Of a stretch of 41,458 bases of DNA, positions 24,491-32,314 are shown in pieces. The stretch comes from a virus. The notes under the pieces were generated by a model, which saw only the letters and a program-made list of their open reading frames with translations, was not told the origin of the DNA and did no database searches. A program made the position numbers and the translations under genes. The stretch lies in the IMG/VR virus record IMGVR_UViG_3300008110_000127, positions 1 to 41,458 of that record; one strand, given 5' to 3'. Numbering within the stretch: the first letter of the stretch is position 1; the number at the start of each line of letters is the position of its first letter.

Positions 24491-24897
24491 TATGTGAAAG
24501 TTAACTGTAATTCATCGTTTATTCCCGTATTTACAATGCTATATTTGATAATTATATTGATTGTGTTATAATCTTCTTGACCTAAAACTTCAACGGAATC
24601 TACCGCGACATTGGGGAAATTATTCTCTAGTTTTTGTTGTATATCTTCTTTTATAAAATCTAAATTATTACTTTCTATTTGAGTAAATATATAAGCTCTT
24701 AATCCTGCCCCAAATGTTGGGTTAGCAGGTCTTTCACCAGGATTAGTTAAAAAATAATTAATTAAGTTATTTTTAATAGCATCTTTAGTAGTGTAATTCA
24801 AAACAAAAACACCTGCTCCATTAAATGGAAGATCTACACCTATAGCAGTTCTAGGTCTTAAATCATTAGGGAATATTTGCTTTGCACCAAATGCCAT
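24490..24897 (-). CDS. 25: Baseplate wedge protein, gp25/GPW family
   Basis: 135 residues, typical length. Family features: an N-terminal DLRPRTAIGVDLPFN segment, NYTTKDAIKNNLINYFLTNP followed by GERPANPTFGAGLRAYIF (the conserved L.T..GER...P.FG..L core), and a C-terminal strand pair (VEVLGQEDYNTINIIIKYSI). gp25-like proteins start sheath assembly at the baseplate. One-base overlaps with both neighbours. Confidence 0.92.
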   Translation of the reverse strand: MAFGAKQIFPNDLRPRTAIGVDLPFNGAGVFVLNYTTKDAIKNNLINYFLTNPGERPANPTFGAGLRAYIFTQIESNNLDFIKEDIQQKLENNFPNVAVDSVEVLGQEDYNTINIIIKYSIVNTGINDELQLTFT

Positions 24898-25268
24898 TAT
24901 TGTTTATTCATTAAACCCATAATCATATTCATTGGTACTTCTCCTTCAGGCAATCTACCATTGGGTGAAGCTGTATCCATAGAACCGTTTAATTGTAAAG
25001 GTTTTCCTACTTGAGAAGTGTTAAATGAAGCCGCAGTTTCACCTAGTATATTTCTATAGTTTTCTCTAAGTTGTTCTTTTGAAATTGTAGCTGTAGAAGT
25101 AGTAGTAGATGGTGAAATATAACCAGCTGTAGATGTAGGATTATAAGTTTGAGTTTCTACAACAGGTTTAGGACTGCGAATAGCTTCCAATAAAAGATCT
25201 TTTAGCTCTTCTTGTATTGCACCCTTTACTTCTTCTCTAATGATTTTTCGTAATATGTCTAATTTCAT
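24897..25268 (-). CDS. Small conserved phage protein next to gp25 (head- or baseplate-targeted?)
   Basis: 123 residues. The N-terminus MKLDILRKIIREEVKGAIQE is a strongly amphipathic helix with I-R-E and, further on, L-L-E-A. The central part is a Ser/Thr/Pro linker; the end (ENYRNILGETAASFNTS ... MNMIMGLMNK) is short and conserved-looking. The gene's leader, with late box, is almost identical to that of the 43-residue gene at 5344-5475. The N-terminal helix resembles those of the head-region genes, so it may carry the same targeting signal. Function unknown. Confidence 0.7.
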   Translation of the reverse strand: MKLDILRKIIREEVKGAIQEELKDLLLEAIRSPKPVVETQTYNPTSTAGYISPSTTTSTATISKEQLRENYRNILGETAASFNTSQVGKPLQLNGSMDTASPNGRLPEGEVPMNMIMGLMNKQ

Positions 25269-25282
25269 AATATTAGTATATG

Positions 25283-25292
25283 TTATAAATAT
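25283..25292 (-). promoter_or_regulatory. Late promoter box ATATTTATAA
   Basis: Minus-strand CATATTTATAACATATAC, 14 nt before the ATG at 25268. The leader is nearly identical to the one at 5476-5501. Confidence 0.65.
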
Positions 25293-25296
25293 GGTT

Positions 25297-26757
25297 TTAG
25301 AATGCTTTTAAATTATTTGATTGAATATAAAATGCTAGTTCGTTAATTAATATTTGATCACTAGAGCTAAATGATGGGTCTCCTTTAACTAGTACAATAC
25401 CTTGTGAATTTTTTCCAACTGCCTGTCTTCTTTTTAAGTTCCCTACTGCATTTTGATCCATAGCTTGAACTTCTAGAGTAAACCCATTTATTTGATTTAC
25501 ACTAACTACTCCTTCTTCATTAGCTTCACTTGTTAAATCCAATAATTCTTGGGATATAGGTTCTAAATCTATACCTTCTTCTTGAGCACATTCTAAAGTT
25601 AATTTATCTATTCCTTTTAATAGGGACAATATTATAATTAAAGATGCTATTAAAAATATTAAAGCAATTAATATTTGTTTATTTAGTTCTTTATTTTGTT
25701 CTTCAAATTCTTTTAAAATTCGTTCTACCTGTTGAAGGAGAGAAACAGAAGAATAAGGTTGAGTTGCTAAAGGAATTGGCAGGTTAGAAACACTTAATCT
25801 CCCAGCCTTAAATTGATTTGATATAAAAAGTACAGCTGCGGCAATAGCTGTATTAATAGCTATACTAGCAAATATCTGGTTTAATTGTTTTACTATTCTA
25901 TTTCTTTTGGCTATATTGCTTAATAGTAAATTTCGAGGAGGACAAACTTTTTGTTTTTGTTGGGTTAATTTAGTTATCCCAAATGCTAGTAATAAACTTA
26001 GAGCTAATGGAAATAATCTATTTTGAATTACATTCACAACACCCATTATAGCTTTTCTTCTAGCAACTATTATCTTATCAGCAATATTTAAAGCTATATC
26101 ATTTACTTCCTTAATTTTTTTGTTAGCCGAATTTATCAGTTCTGCTAATTCACTTTCAGCAGCTGTTTCTAAATTTAGTAAAGGATATAAATTTAAATCG
26201 GATTTAGCTTCTCGATCAAGTGTTAAAATTTCTTGTGTAGCAGGTAAATACCCATCTTTTGTATATAGAAATTTAGGTTGTAAAAGAACTTTTTGATCAA
26301 ATGGTAAGATTGGGAGATTTATATTAATTTCAAAAGTACCATCTTCTAAGGTAGATGTAGAATATTCGTTTTCATCTAATTTTAAATAAATTGGCTCTTC
26401 AATTATTACTTCTATTTTTACTCCTTGAAGAGGGGTATTTTCTTTTTTATCATATATTCTTCCCTTTATATTAAATTCTTTTAATTCTGGGGTATATTGA
26501 TCTATTGGGGATTTTTTTTCTTGTGGGGTAGTCTCAGCTGTATCTTTTCTTTCTTGTCTTGCTTTTTTTCTTTCTTCTCTTGATAACTTAGGTTTAGAAG
26601 ATGCTTCCTCACTATTAAAAGATTGAATATTTTCTTTTAATTTATTTTCTATTTGGGTTCTAAAAGATGATATATCTAAGTTACCATCAGTAAGTTTTTT
26701 ACCTTCTTTAGAAAGAAGATATGTAGCTGCTAAAGCAAGTAAAGTATTCTCTCCCAT
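25297..26757 (-). CDS. Tail-region membrane-helix protein with carboxypeptidase-regulatory-like domain
   Basis: 486 residues. A charged helical N-terminal region (to ~90) is followed by a beta-sandwich at ~94-182 (FNIKGRIYDKKENTPLQGVK, STLEDGTFEINI), typical of CarboxypepD_reg/CnaB-like folds. A helix (~200-245) then leads to three hydrophobic segments at about 248-265, 294-314 and 361-381, and a hydrophilic C-terminus. A virion protein with three membrane helices between hub and gp25 could be a tape-measure, ejection-channel or tail-tip protein. It lacks the length expected of a long tape measure. Placed 2 nt after the hub candidate gene. Confidence 0.7.
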   Translation of the reverse strand: MGENTLLALAATYLLSKEGKKLTDGNLDISSFRTQIENKLKENIQSFNSEEASSKPKLSREERKKARQERKDTAETTPQEKKSPIDQYTPELKEFNIKGRIYDKKENTPLQGVKIEVIIEEPIYLKLDENEYSTSTLEDGTFEININLPILPFDQKVLLQPKFLYTKDGYLPATQEILTLDREAKSDLNLYPLLNLETAAESELAELINSANKKIKEVNDIALNIADKIIVARRKAIMGVVNVIQNRLFPLALSLLLAFGITKLTQQKQKVCPPRNLLLSNIAKRNRIVKQLNQIFASIAINTAIAAAVLFISNQFKAGRLSVSNLPIPLATQPYSSVSLLQQVERILKEFEEQNKELNKQILIALIFLIASLIIILSLLKGIDKLTLECAQEEGIDLEPISQELLDLTSEANEEGVVSVNQINGFTLEVQAMDQNAVGNLKRRQAVGKNSQGIVLVKGDPSFSSSDQILINELAFYIQSNNLKAF

Positions 26758-26759
26758 TT

Positions 26760-28028
26760 TTATAAGGTTTTAGAAATTTTGGAAGTAAAAGTACTTGATA
26801 CATTTTTAACAGCTTTAATAGTATTATTAAGTCCTACTGCTATTAATGGTGTACTCTTTAAAACAGGTTCAGTAGATAAAGCTTCACATAAAAGTGATAA
26901 CGAATCTAATAATACATTAAACTGTTTTATAAAACTATCACCCATTATCAATGATTCATTAGCCTCAACACCACCTAATCTTACTCCCTTAGTTGATAAA
27001 TTTATATTTCCCCTAGAATTTAACCCAATATCTTCTACTGCAGATAATGAAATAACTTTTTTAGATGATACTAAAATGCTATCAGTTGTTGAATTAAATA
27101 ATAATCTTCCTGAATTTAGTATTATTTGGGGGAAATTATAGGATTGGGGGAAGGTAGGAGAATATTCACTACGAATTCCTGTAAAGTTTACACTTGAAAC
27201 ATTTATTGGGATTTTTTGAGTTGAAGTAATATAAATAGAAGATAAATCATTATTTATATCTTCTACAGTTGGTAACCACCCTTCATCTGAAGAATTAAGG
27301 GGTTGGCCATTTCTTATAACTGTTATAGGATCACCTTCTTGACCTGTAGTTGACCAGTTATTTTGGTATTGGCTTTTAGATTTAATAGTACTTCCTAAAC
27401 GAATACTATTCCCAAATCTCCCTTCAAATATATTATCCCCAGTAAATGGTAAAATCGGATGTATATTAATACGTTCAACAAATTTTCCACCACTATTGTT
27501 GGTAGAATTTAAATTTATTTCTGTAGAATTATCTGTTACTCTTCGTATATTTCCCTCCTCTATAGATTTATAATCTTTTCTTTGAGATTCGGATATATTA
27601 TTACCATTTAAGGGATTTGGGTAAGCATTATGGTGAGGGTGATTCCATAATGATATTAAAGTTAAATAATAATATGTTTCATTATCAGTTAAATTGTTGA
27701 GGGAATCGGTATCAGGTAACCTTACTAAGAATACAATTTCGTTTTTTAATGGAAAAGTTTTAATATTTGCTAATAAAGGTTTAGCTATTTTACTAGTAAT
27801 CTGTTCTCCTTCGGGAAAATTAACCAATTCATACTTTATAATACCAATCCCATTCCACTCACCTAAACTTACAAAATCAGGGTGGGTTTCATCTAAAATA
27901 ACATCAATTACTCTAGCAGGAATTAATTTATTAGCTAAATCCTCAATTCTTCTATTTATATTAGCTAAAGAAGAATCCGGAGAATAAGATTGATTTTGTC
28001 CTGCAAAGCCAAATTTACTTCCTATCAT
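26760..28028 (-). CDS. Baseplate hub / tail spike candidate (gp5-like OB fold)
   Basis: 422 residues. Residues ~35-130 (ARVIDVILDETHPDFVSLGE, IGIIKYELV, KPLLANIKTFPLKNEIVFLV, YYLTLISLWNHPHHNAYP) look like the OB-fold N-terminal domain of gp5/VgrG-type hub proteins, including WNHPHHNA typical of phage hubs. A region with RFGNSIRLGSTIKS and repeated beta strands (SRGNINLSTKGVRLGG) follows, compatible with a beta-helical spike base. No lysozyme domain is visible. The C-terminus is helical. It overlaps the 28025-28369 gene by 4 nt (ATGA). Confidence 0.7.
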   Translation of the reverse strand: MIGSKFGFAGQNQSYSPDSSLANINRRIEDLANKLIPARVIDVILDETHPDFVSLGEWNGIGIIKYELVNFPEGEQITSKIAKPLLANIKTFPLKNEIVFLVRLPDTDSLNNLTDNETYYYLTLISLWNHPHHNAYPNPLNGNNISESQRKDYKSIEEGNIRRVTDNSTEINLNSTNNSGGKFVERINIHPILPFTGDNIFEGRFGNSIRLGSTIKSKSQYQNNWSTTGQEGDPITVIRNGQPLNSSDEGWLPTVEDINNDLSSIYITSTQKIPINVSSVNFTGIRSEYSPTFPQSYNFPQIILNSGRLLFNSTTDSILVSSKKVISLSAVEDIGLNSRGNINLSTKGVRLGGVEANESLIMGDSFIKQFNVLLDSLSLLCEALSTEPVLKSTPLIAVGLNNTIKAVKNVSSTFTSKISKTL

Positions 28029-28369
28029 TTTTTGTCCTTATCAGAATTAATTTTTTCTAATTCTTCCATTAATTGTTGTTTTTCCTCTTCGGTAATCCCC
28101 AGCGATTCTTCACCACTACTGCTATTTAACGCACGCTGTATAATAGTGGCCATTTTAATTAATTGTTCGTCGTTTTTAACGCCAATTTCTAAATATTCTT
28201 TAATGAGTGGAACAATTAAGGTAGCATCCCCTATATCACTAATAAGAGGTTTTAATTCAGCAATTAATCCTGATATTTGTTTTTCTTTGCGTTTTTGGTT
28301 GTCATATATTTCGCTTAAAATATCCGAAAATTTCTTTTTACCAAATACTACATTATCTAAGGATCCCAT
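28025..28369 (-). CDS. Conserved small phage protein (baseplate region)
   Basis: 114 residues, all helical. I recognise the pattern GSLDNVVFGKKKFSDILSEI, then QISGLIAELKPLI, DIGDATLIVPLIKEYLEIG and NDEQLIKMATIIQRA from uncharacterised genes beside the hub gene of marine T4-like phages. Late box 8 nt before the ATG; 4-nt overlap with the hub candidate, suggesting a chaperone or partner of that protein. No catalytic motif. Confidence 0.75.
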   Translation of the reverse strand: MGSLDNVVFGKKKFSDILSEIYDNQKRKEKQISGLIAELKPLISDIGDATLIVPLIKEYLEIGVKNDEQLIKMATIIQRALNSSSGEESLGITEEEKQQLMEELEKINSDKDKK

Positions 28370-28377
28370 AATTTTTG

Positions 28378-28387
28378 TTATAAATAT
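28378..28387 (-). promoter_or_regulatory. Late promoter box ATATTTATAA
   Basis: Minus-strand CTATATTTATAACAAAAATT, 8 nt before the ATG at 28369; first late box of the tail operon, placed just downstream of the late sigma gene. Confidence 0.65.
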
Positions 28388-28402
28388 AGATATAAAAAAA
28401 AC

Positions 28403-29104
28403 TTAAAATTTAGCATATCCGTTTTCAAGATAAAAAACATAATTAATTTTAAAAATATCGTATAATTGATTAGATATTTTAGTTATTTTAGGAGTTTTTA
28501 CATCTATTATTTCTCTGATATAGATATAAAGGGCTTTTTTATTAAAAATTTCTAAATTTTCTCTATTTCTAAAAATTTCAAGTATTGCATCTGCTACCTG
28601 GGCATCATTCTTTTTGGGAAATAATTCAAATATGTTTTGGGTGCAATGTTCAACATATAAATCCAAATATTTATCTAGTTCGTTTTTGGAATTGTCTTCC
28701 ATAGTATAGAAATGAGAAGTACCTTCTTTGTCTAATTCACCAATTTCCGTTTTATTTACTTTTTTATTATAATTTTTAGTATTATATAGTATAAGCCATC
28801 TTTTAACAATAGTCCCAAAATATGAATATGCTTTAGCTCCTCTGGATGGATCAAATAGATGAATTTTAGATAATAAGAAGGTAATTATTTCATGTTGTAA
28901 ATGTTCTAATTCCTCTACTTCAGTATGGTAAAATTTAAAAGTATGGATTATATTTTGAGTTAATTTAAAAAAGGCATAGTGGATATGTCTCTCATATATC
29001 CTACTTCTCTCTTCAAAATCTTTTGAATTATTATATAATACAATATAATCTTCAGTTTCTTGAGTAAAATAATTCTTACTTTTTTTATTTCGTTTTTTTA
29101 TCAT
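28403..29104 (-). CDS. 55: Late sigma factor, T4 gp55-like
   Basis: 233 residues. The segment ELEHLQHEIITFLLSKIHLF and FDPSRGAKAYSYFGTIVKRW (84-103) is the conserved sigma-region-2-like core of gp55-type factors, which direct host RNA polymerase to the -10 box of late promoters together with a sliding clamp. No region 4 is seen, as expected for the gp55 group. The C-terminal tail YVFYLENGYAKF could be the clamp- or polymerase-contacting end. Its presence fits the repeated ATATTTATAA boxes, although T4 uses TATAAATA. Gene is 6 nt after the upstream stop codon. Confidence 0.82.
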   Translation of the reverse strand: MIKKRNKKSKNYFTQETEDYIVLYNNSKDFEERSRIYERHIHYAFFKLTQNIIHTFKFYHTEVEELEHLQHEIITFLLSKIHLFDPSRGAKAYSYFGTIVKRWLILYNTKNYNKKVNKTEIGELDKEGTSHFYTMEDNSKNELDKYLDLYVEHCTQNIFELFPKKNDAQVADAILEIFRNRENLEIFNKKALYIYIREIIDVKTPKITKISNQLYDIFKINYVFYLENGYAKF

Positions 29105-29110
29105 AAAAAT

Positions 29111-29377
29111 TTAGTTTTTGTACTGAGAGAGGATGTTTTGGATTTTCTTAAGTTCGTTGAAAAACCAACCAATTTCGTCATCAGATTTAAAAATTTCTTT
29201 TTCGTCTATCTCCTTTATTTTCTTTTCAGAATTTTTAATTATTTCTGAAATTGATGAAATATATTTTTGTTGAGAGACAATTATATCTTCTGCTTTTTCG
29301 TTTTTGACCAGAAGATTAATGGTCGTGTATCCTAAGATCACGACCATTATTCCTAAAATTATTATAGTTTCTATCAT
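29111..29377 (-). CDS. Single-pass membrane coiled-coil protein
   Basis: 88 residues. Residues 2-24 (IETIIILGIMVVILGYTTIN) form one membrane helix and the rest is a charged helix (VSQQKYISSISEIIKNSEKK), then FKSDDEIGWFFNELKKIQNI. The DDE.GWFF..LK.IQ ending recurs in related phages. N-terminal anchor plus outer helix would suit an i-spanin, but also many accessory proteins; no lysis gene is next to it. A divergent late box (GATTTATAATATG) lies across the upstream gene's stop codon. Confidence 0.65.
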   Translation of the reverse strand: MIETIIILGIMVVILGYTTINLLVKNEKAEDIIVSQQKYISSISEIIKNSEKKIKEIDEKEIFKSDDEIGWFFNELKKIQNILSQYKN

Positions 29378-29378
29378 A

Positions 29379-30158
29379 TTATAAATCGTCTAACATATTT
29401 TTTAAACCTACGCTAGACAAACTGCCTAGAGCTTTGGTTTTTACATTAGTTTTATTATTCAATGTAAAACTTTTTTTTGGCTCCTCCAAATTATTTTGTT
29501 TTTTCTCTTTAAATTTAGGCAACCATTCTTTTTCAAATTCCACTCTTGCAGCTAATAAATCTGCCTGATGTAAAATATAGGGTAAACAAGTTCTAGGCTT
29601 TTGTTCGGGCATAAAGTTTAATAAGTACTTTTTATTTCCTTCATCATATAACCCATCATGTGTCTGAATAGCTACCATCTCATTAAAGGTATACTGAATA
29701 CCATGAGATTGGAGTAGAAATAATCCTCTATCAGGAACGGAGGAAAATGGGAGTTGATTGTTAAACATGTAATCTTCTCCTAATTTATCTTTTCTCCATT
29801 GATCAGTCTGGGGGATATACGACTCATGATTCGCATCACCCATTTTGCCGAGGTCATGATTAATAGCGGAAAATACCAACTCTTCTACCGTAAAAGTTGA
29901 CATATCTGCATCGAACTCATCCCATACTGAGTGTAACTTAATAGCGGCTTGTACTACTCTATTAACATGTTCTACATATCCTCCAGGAAAAGCATTATGG
30001 TATTCTTTTTTATGAGCGGCAGGCATCAATACCAACCTATCTTCATATCTTTTATAGAATTCTAATAATTTTTCTTTTCTAGGAGAAGAAATATATAGAT
30101 CAATATTCTTCAAAAATTCGTTCCAATTATGTTGGATTTGTTCAGCTGTTAATTTCAT
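29379..30158 (-). CDS. HD-domain phosphohydrolase
   Basis: About 259 residues with the start at 30158 (MKLTAEQIQHNW). HD-family metal residues: HAFPGGYVEHVNRV (first His), SAINHDLGKMGD (the HD pair), LLQSHGIQ and AIQTHDGLY, and LHQADLLAARVEFE (last Asp). This type is common in T4-like phages near the late sigma gene and may act on nucleotides; substrate unknown. An ATG 6 nt upstream would add Met-Val, but that triplet is part of AATATAAATGGTTATG, a version of the early start box, so I place the start at the second ATG. Confidence 0.8.
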   Translation of the reverse strand: MKLTAEQIQHNWNEFLKNIDLYISSPRKEKLLEFYKRYEDRLVLMPAAHKKEYHNAFPGGYVEHVNRVVQAAIKLHSVWDEFDADMSTFTVEELVFSAINHDLGKMGDANHESYIPQTDQWRKDKLGEDYMFNNQLPFSSVPDRGLFLLQSHGIQYTFNEMVAIQTHDGLYDEGNKKYLLNFMPEQKPRTCLPYILHQADLLAARVEFEKEWLPKFKEKKQNNLEEPKKSFTLNNKTNVKTKALGSLSSVGLKNMLDDL

Positions 30159-30174
30159 AACCATTTATATTAAT

Positions 30175-30372
30175 TTAAAATCTATTTACTTCGTTAGGTG
30201 ACATAGGTTCTGCCTCTATCATACTTTTTAAATCTTCAATTACTTCCAATCCCTTTTCTATATTTTGAATATAAACTTCTACAGGTTCTTGTGTTTTAAC
30301 AATACGTTGTAGATTGATTAAAGTAGATTCAAGATATTCTACTTTTTTCTGCATTAAGCTTCGATTTCTCAT
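30175..30372 (-). CDS. Small coiled-coil protein
   Basis: 65 residues: MRNRSLMQKKVEYLESTLIN, then a second helix up to AEPMSPNEVNRF. It is all-helical with heptads and likely oligomerises. A similar short protein precedes HD hydrolase genes in related phages (from memory, not searched). The leader is unusual: polypurine, with TATAAATAAATAAAATAAAA directly before the start. Confidence 0.65.
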   Translation of the reverse strand: MRNRSLMQKKVEYLESTLINLQRIVKTQEPVEVYIQNIEKGLEVIEDLKSMIEAEPMSPNEVNRF

Positions 30373-30379
30373 TTTTATT

Positions 30380-30448
30380 TTATTTATTTATATTTCCTAC
30401 CCCCCGGGTTCCATTCCCTCTTCTTCCCTTCTCCTCTCTTTCTCTCAT
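30380..30448 (-). CDS. Possible 22-aa micro-ORF in polypurine leader
   Basis: ATG at 30448, TAA at 30380; product MREREEKGRRGNGTRGVGNI plus Asn-Lys, very charged. It lies wholly in the leader between the promoter at 30468-30498 and the gene starting at 30372. The purine bias of the DNA alone would produce such a peptide, so this may be only a regulatory leader. Confidence 0.2.
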   Translation of the reverse strand: MREREEKGRRGNGTRGVGNINK

Positions 30449-30460
30449 TTCTTTAAATCC
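30403..30460 (-). promoter_or_regulatory. Polypurine leader tract
   Basis: On the minus strand this is almost all A and G (GGGATTTAAAGAAATGAGAG, then repeated AGAGG/GAAGGG units, then ACCCGGGGGGTAGG). It is much more G-rich than the surroundings. It holds several ribosome-binding-like GGAG/GAGG sites and could recruit ribosomes or a translational regulator before the gene at 30372. Confidence 0.4.
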
Positions 30461-30467
30461 CGTGATA

Positions 30468-30498
30468 TAAAGTTAATTAAGAGAGATGGGGGAGTCAA
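30468..30498 (-). promoter_or_regulatory. Host-type promoter TTG-N20-TAACTTTA
   Basis: Minus-strand TTG (30498-30496, overlapping the stop codon of the upstream gene), exactly 20 nt, then TAACTTTA (30475-30468). It fits TAnnTTTR with the same 20-nt spacing as the early cassettes but lacks the dyad and GGTTATG box. It would drive the coiled-coil, HD hydrolase, membrane protein and late sigma genes, making the sigma early or middle expressed. Confidence 0.55.
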
Positions 30499-30914
30499 GT
30501 TATCTGTAAAGACTCTTCAACAAGTTTTTTGATTTTAAATAAGTGGCTACATTTTTCGTATTCTTCTTTTTCTTCAAAAAAAGATATAGACGTATTTATA
30601 TTTAATATTAAACCCTCAAAATCATGACATTTTAAAGCATCAATATGTTGTGTATTTTCTACATCAATATCTTTAATATAAAAAAATGCTCTATTAAATG
30701 TTATAAATCTAGAAGAAGAATCTATGTAATCTTTATCATAATTCAAATCCGCACTATCAAGAAACTTTTTAAATTTTATATTAAATATAGTATTATTTCT
30801 AATAATTTTATTAAACATTCCTATTTTAACATAAGGATTATCCATAAAGTTTTCATAAACTTCTATGGTATCCTCATTTTGAAATAAACTAAATATATTA
30901 TCTTTAGGAATCAT
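30495..30914 (-). CDS. Hypothetical phage protein
   Basis: 139 residues, no recognised family. It begins MIPKDNIFSLFQNEDTIEVY. The C-terminal 50 residues (ALKCHDFEGLILNINTSISF, FEEKEEYEKCSHLFKIKKLV) form a helical hairpin. I know similar endings (yFE..EEYE.C..L.KI.K) from short T4-like phage proteins, so the C-terminus is probably the conserved part. Upstream the minus strand has GTATTTATGATTGC, a degenerate late-like box. Confidence 0.65.
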   Translation of the reverse strand: MIPKDNIFSLFQNEDTIEVYENFMDNPYVKIGMFNKIIRNNTIFNIKFKKFLDSADLNYDKDYIDSSSRFITFNRAFFYIKDIDVENTQHIDALKCHDFEGLILNINTSISFFEEKEEYEKCSHLFKIKKLVEESLQIT

Positions 30915-30948
30915 TTAAAAGATTGTCATATTTGCAATCATAAATACG

Positions 30949-31431
30949 TTAGGTGTATTTTTTCCCGATTAATGTAATAATATTTTTAGCTTCCTCCAAA
31001 TCTACCTGGAAGAATTCTCTTTGATTGCTTATTCTATATTCTTTTAAAGCCATATGTACTTCATTTTCCATTAAATTCCCATCAAAACATCTAAAAGCCC
31101 ATTCTACTTTAAAAGGTACTACTACACCCGTAGAAGATGAAATTTGTTTTGCTCTTAACTCTGGAGATAAATTAGTATATCCTATTTTCAAAGCATCAGG
31201 AATGGTAGGGTTAGAGAGAATGTAGATCCATTGGTTACCTTCTCCTCTATTAATATAGATATCATTTCTTTTAGATAAATAATAAGTAACTTTTTCCCAT
31301 CCTTTACTAGCCATTTCAGAATTAGGGTGCGAACTTATAGTATAATATGAAGCTCTATGGATATTCCTATTTACAGTATCATCATCTAACGGGATATATT
31401 TTTCGGCTTGTTCAAGAGTAATTTTTTTCAT
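30949..31431 (-). CDS. T5orf172-type GIY-YIG nuclease-like protein
   Basis: 160 residues. WIYILSNPTIPDALKIGYT (68-86) is the degenerate GIY-YIG core of the T5orf172/Mug113 family. It continues with SPELRAKQIS, a helix carrying the expected arginine, PFKVEWAFRCFDG, NLMENEVHMALKEYR (catalytic-type Glu and His) and REFFQVDLEEA. The first 60 residues (KYIPLDDDTVNRNIHRASYY) may bind DNA or a partner. Starts 14 nt after the GC hairpin that follows the DUF932-like gene. Nuclease activity is inferred from motifs. Confidence 0.75.
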   Translation of the reverse strand: MKKITLEQAEKYIPLDDDTVNRNIHRASYYTISSHPNSEMASKGWEKVTYYLSKRNDIYINRGEGNQWIYILSNPTIPDALKIGYTNLSPELRAKQISSSTGVVVPFKVEWAFRCFDGNLMENEVHMALKEYRISNQREFFQVDLEEAKNIITLIGKKYT

Positions 31432-31444
31432 AAAATTTAAATAG

Positions 31445-31463
31445 AGGGGGGTTTAACCCCCCT
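31445..31463. terminator. G6/C6 hairpin
   Basis: Plus-strand AGGGGGGTTTAACCCCCCT: a 7-bp stem with loop TTTAA in an otherwise AT-rich gap between the DUF932-like gene and the nuclease-like gene. A T-rich run (TTCTTTTT) follows on the plus strand only; on the minus strand the tail is TCTATTTAAATTTT. For the leftward transcript it may be a partial terminator or 3'-end block that lowers expression of downstream genes. Confidence 0.55.
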
Positions 31464-31468
31464 TCTTT

Positions 31469-32272
31469 TTAATTAGCATACTCTAAAGCCTTAGAAAACA
31501 TCTTTTTGTTCAACTCCAAATCTTGTTGGAAGTTCTTGATTTTTCTAGCACTTCTAGATTTACCTTTAAGTGTTTGATAATCGAAATTTCCTTCAAGAAT
31601 ATTTTCTTGAATTCGATTAAACACTTTCCACAAATCAGTTCCCATATCTTGGTTTCTTTGAGGAGTCAAAATAGCTTCAATAGCATTAATATCGTATGTA
31701 TTTTTGCTATTTTCAACTCTTAGATCCAACAAATCTTTAGCTAAGGATACAATTTGATCTTGTTCCAATTCGGTGTTAACCATTTGATTCATTGCCTCTA
31801 CTGTTAGAGGAAGATTCTCAACCAATTTTTTGATTGTATCTTGCAATTTTTCAAAATCATAACCCATGTGACGAACCTTAATTTCATCAAACTGTTCAGT
31901 TGAAACAACCAAACCATTCTCACAAATCATTCTAAACAAACCTGCAGTAAAAACAAAGCTATTTTTACCATCGTGTGAATTAGTTAATAGAATTTGAGGG
32001 AAAACTGTATCATTATCTGCACCATTGATAACAACATCAGGATTTCTGAATACAACTAGGTGTTTTTGATAACCTGCATTTTTACGTGCTTTAACTTCTT
32101 TAGCATCTGCAACTCCCCATCCCAGAAGCTCCATATCTCGGATTACTCGGTCGGTAGGAATGTGAGAGTACTTTTCAGAAGTACCTTTAGCTCCATGATT
32201 TGTAAAAATTGAAGGAGCGATTGATCTAATTTGTTCAATAGTTTTGAACTCGGAATTTTGTAGATTTAACAT
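31469..32272 (-). CDS. DUF932-like phage protein
   Basis: 267 residues. The stretch LLGWGVADAKEVKARKNAGY, KHLVVFRNPDVVING, FPQILLTNSHDGKNSFVFTA, GLFRMICENGLVVS is the signature of the DUF932 family (plasmid/phage/defence-island associated, function unknown). The C-terminal half is helical (AIEAILTPQRN, DLWKVFNRIQENILEG). Normal length. It is transcribed alone from the cassette promoter at 32315-32345 and followed by the G6/C6 hairpin, so it is probably a strongly expressed early gene. Start box AATAAAAGTTATG. Confidence 0.8.
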   Translation of the reverse strand: MLNLQNSEFKTIEQIRSIAPSIFTNHGAKGTSEKYSHIPTDRVIRDMELLGWGVADAKEVKARKNAGYQKHLVVFRNPDVVINGADNDTVFPQILLTNSHDGKNSFVFTAGLFRMICENGLVVSTEQFDEIKVRHMGYDFEKLQDTIKKLVENLPLTVEAMNQMVNTELEQDQIVSLAKDLLDLRVENSKNTYDINAIEAILTPQRNQDMGTDLWKVFNRIQENILEGNFDYQTLKGKSRSARKIKNFQQDLELNKKMFSKALEYAN

Positions 32273-32314
32273 AACTTTTATTGTTTTTTATTGTTGTAAC
32301 CATTAACAACACCG

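Noticed and set aside
5327-28387. TATAAATA on the plus strand read as T4-type rightward late promoters
   Set aside because: Every copy sits just upstream of a leftward gene and would otherwise transcribe antisense into the preceding gene; the minus-strand reading fits gene positions.
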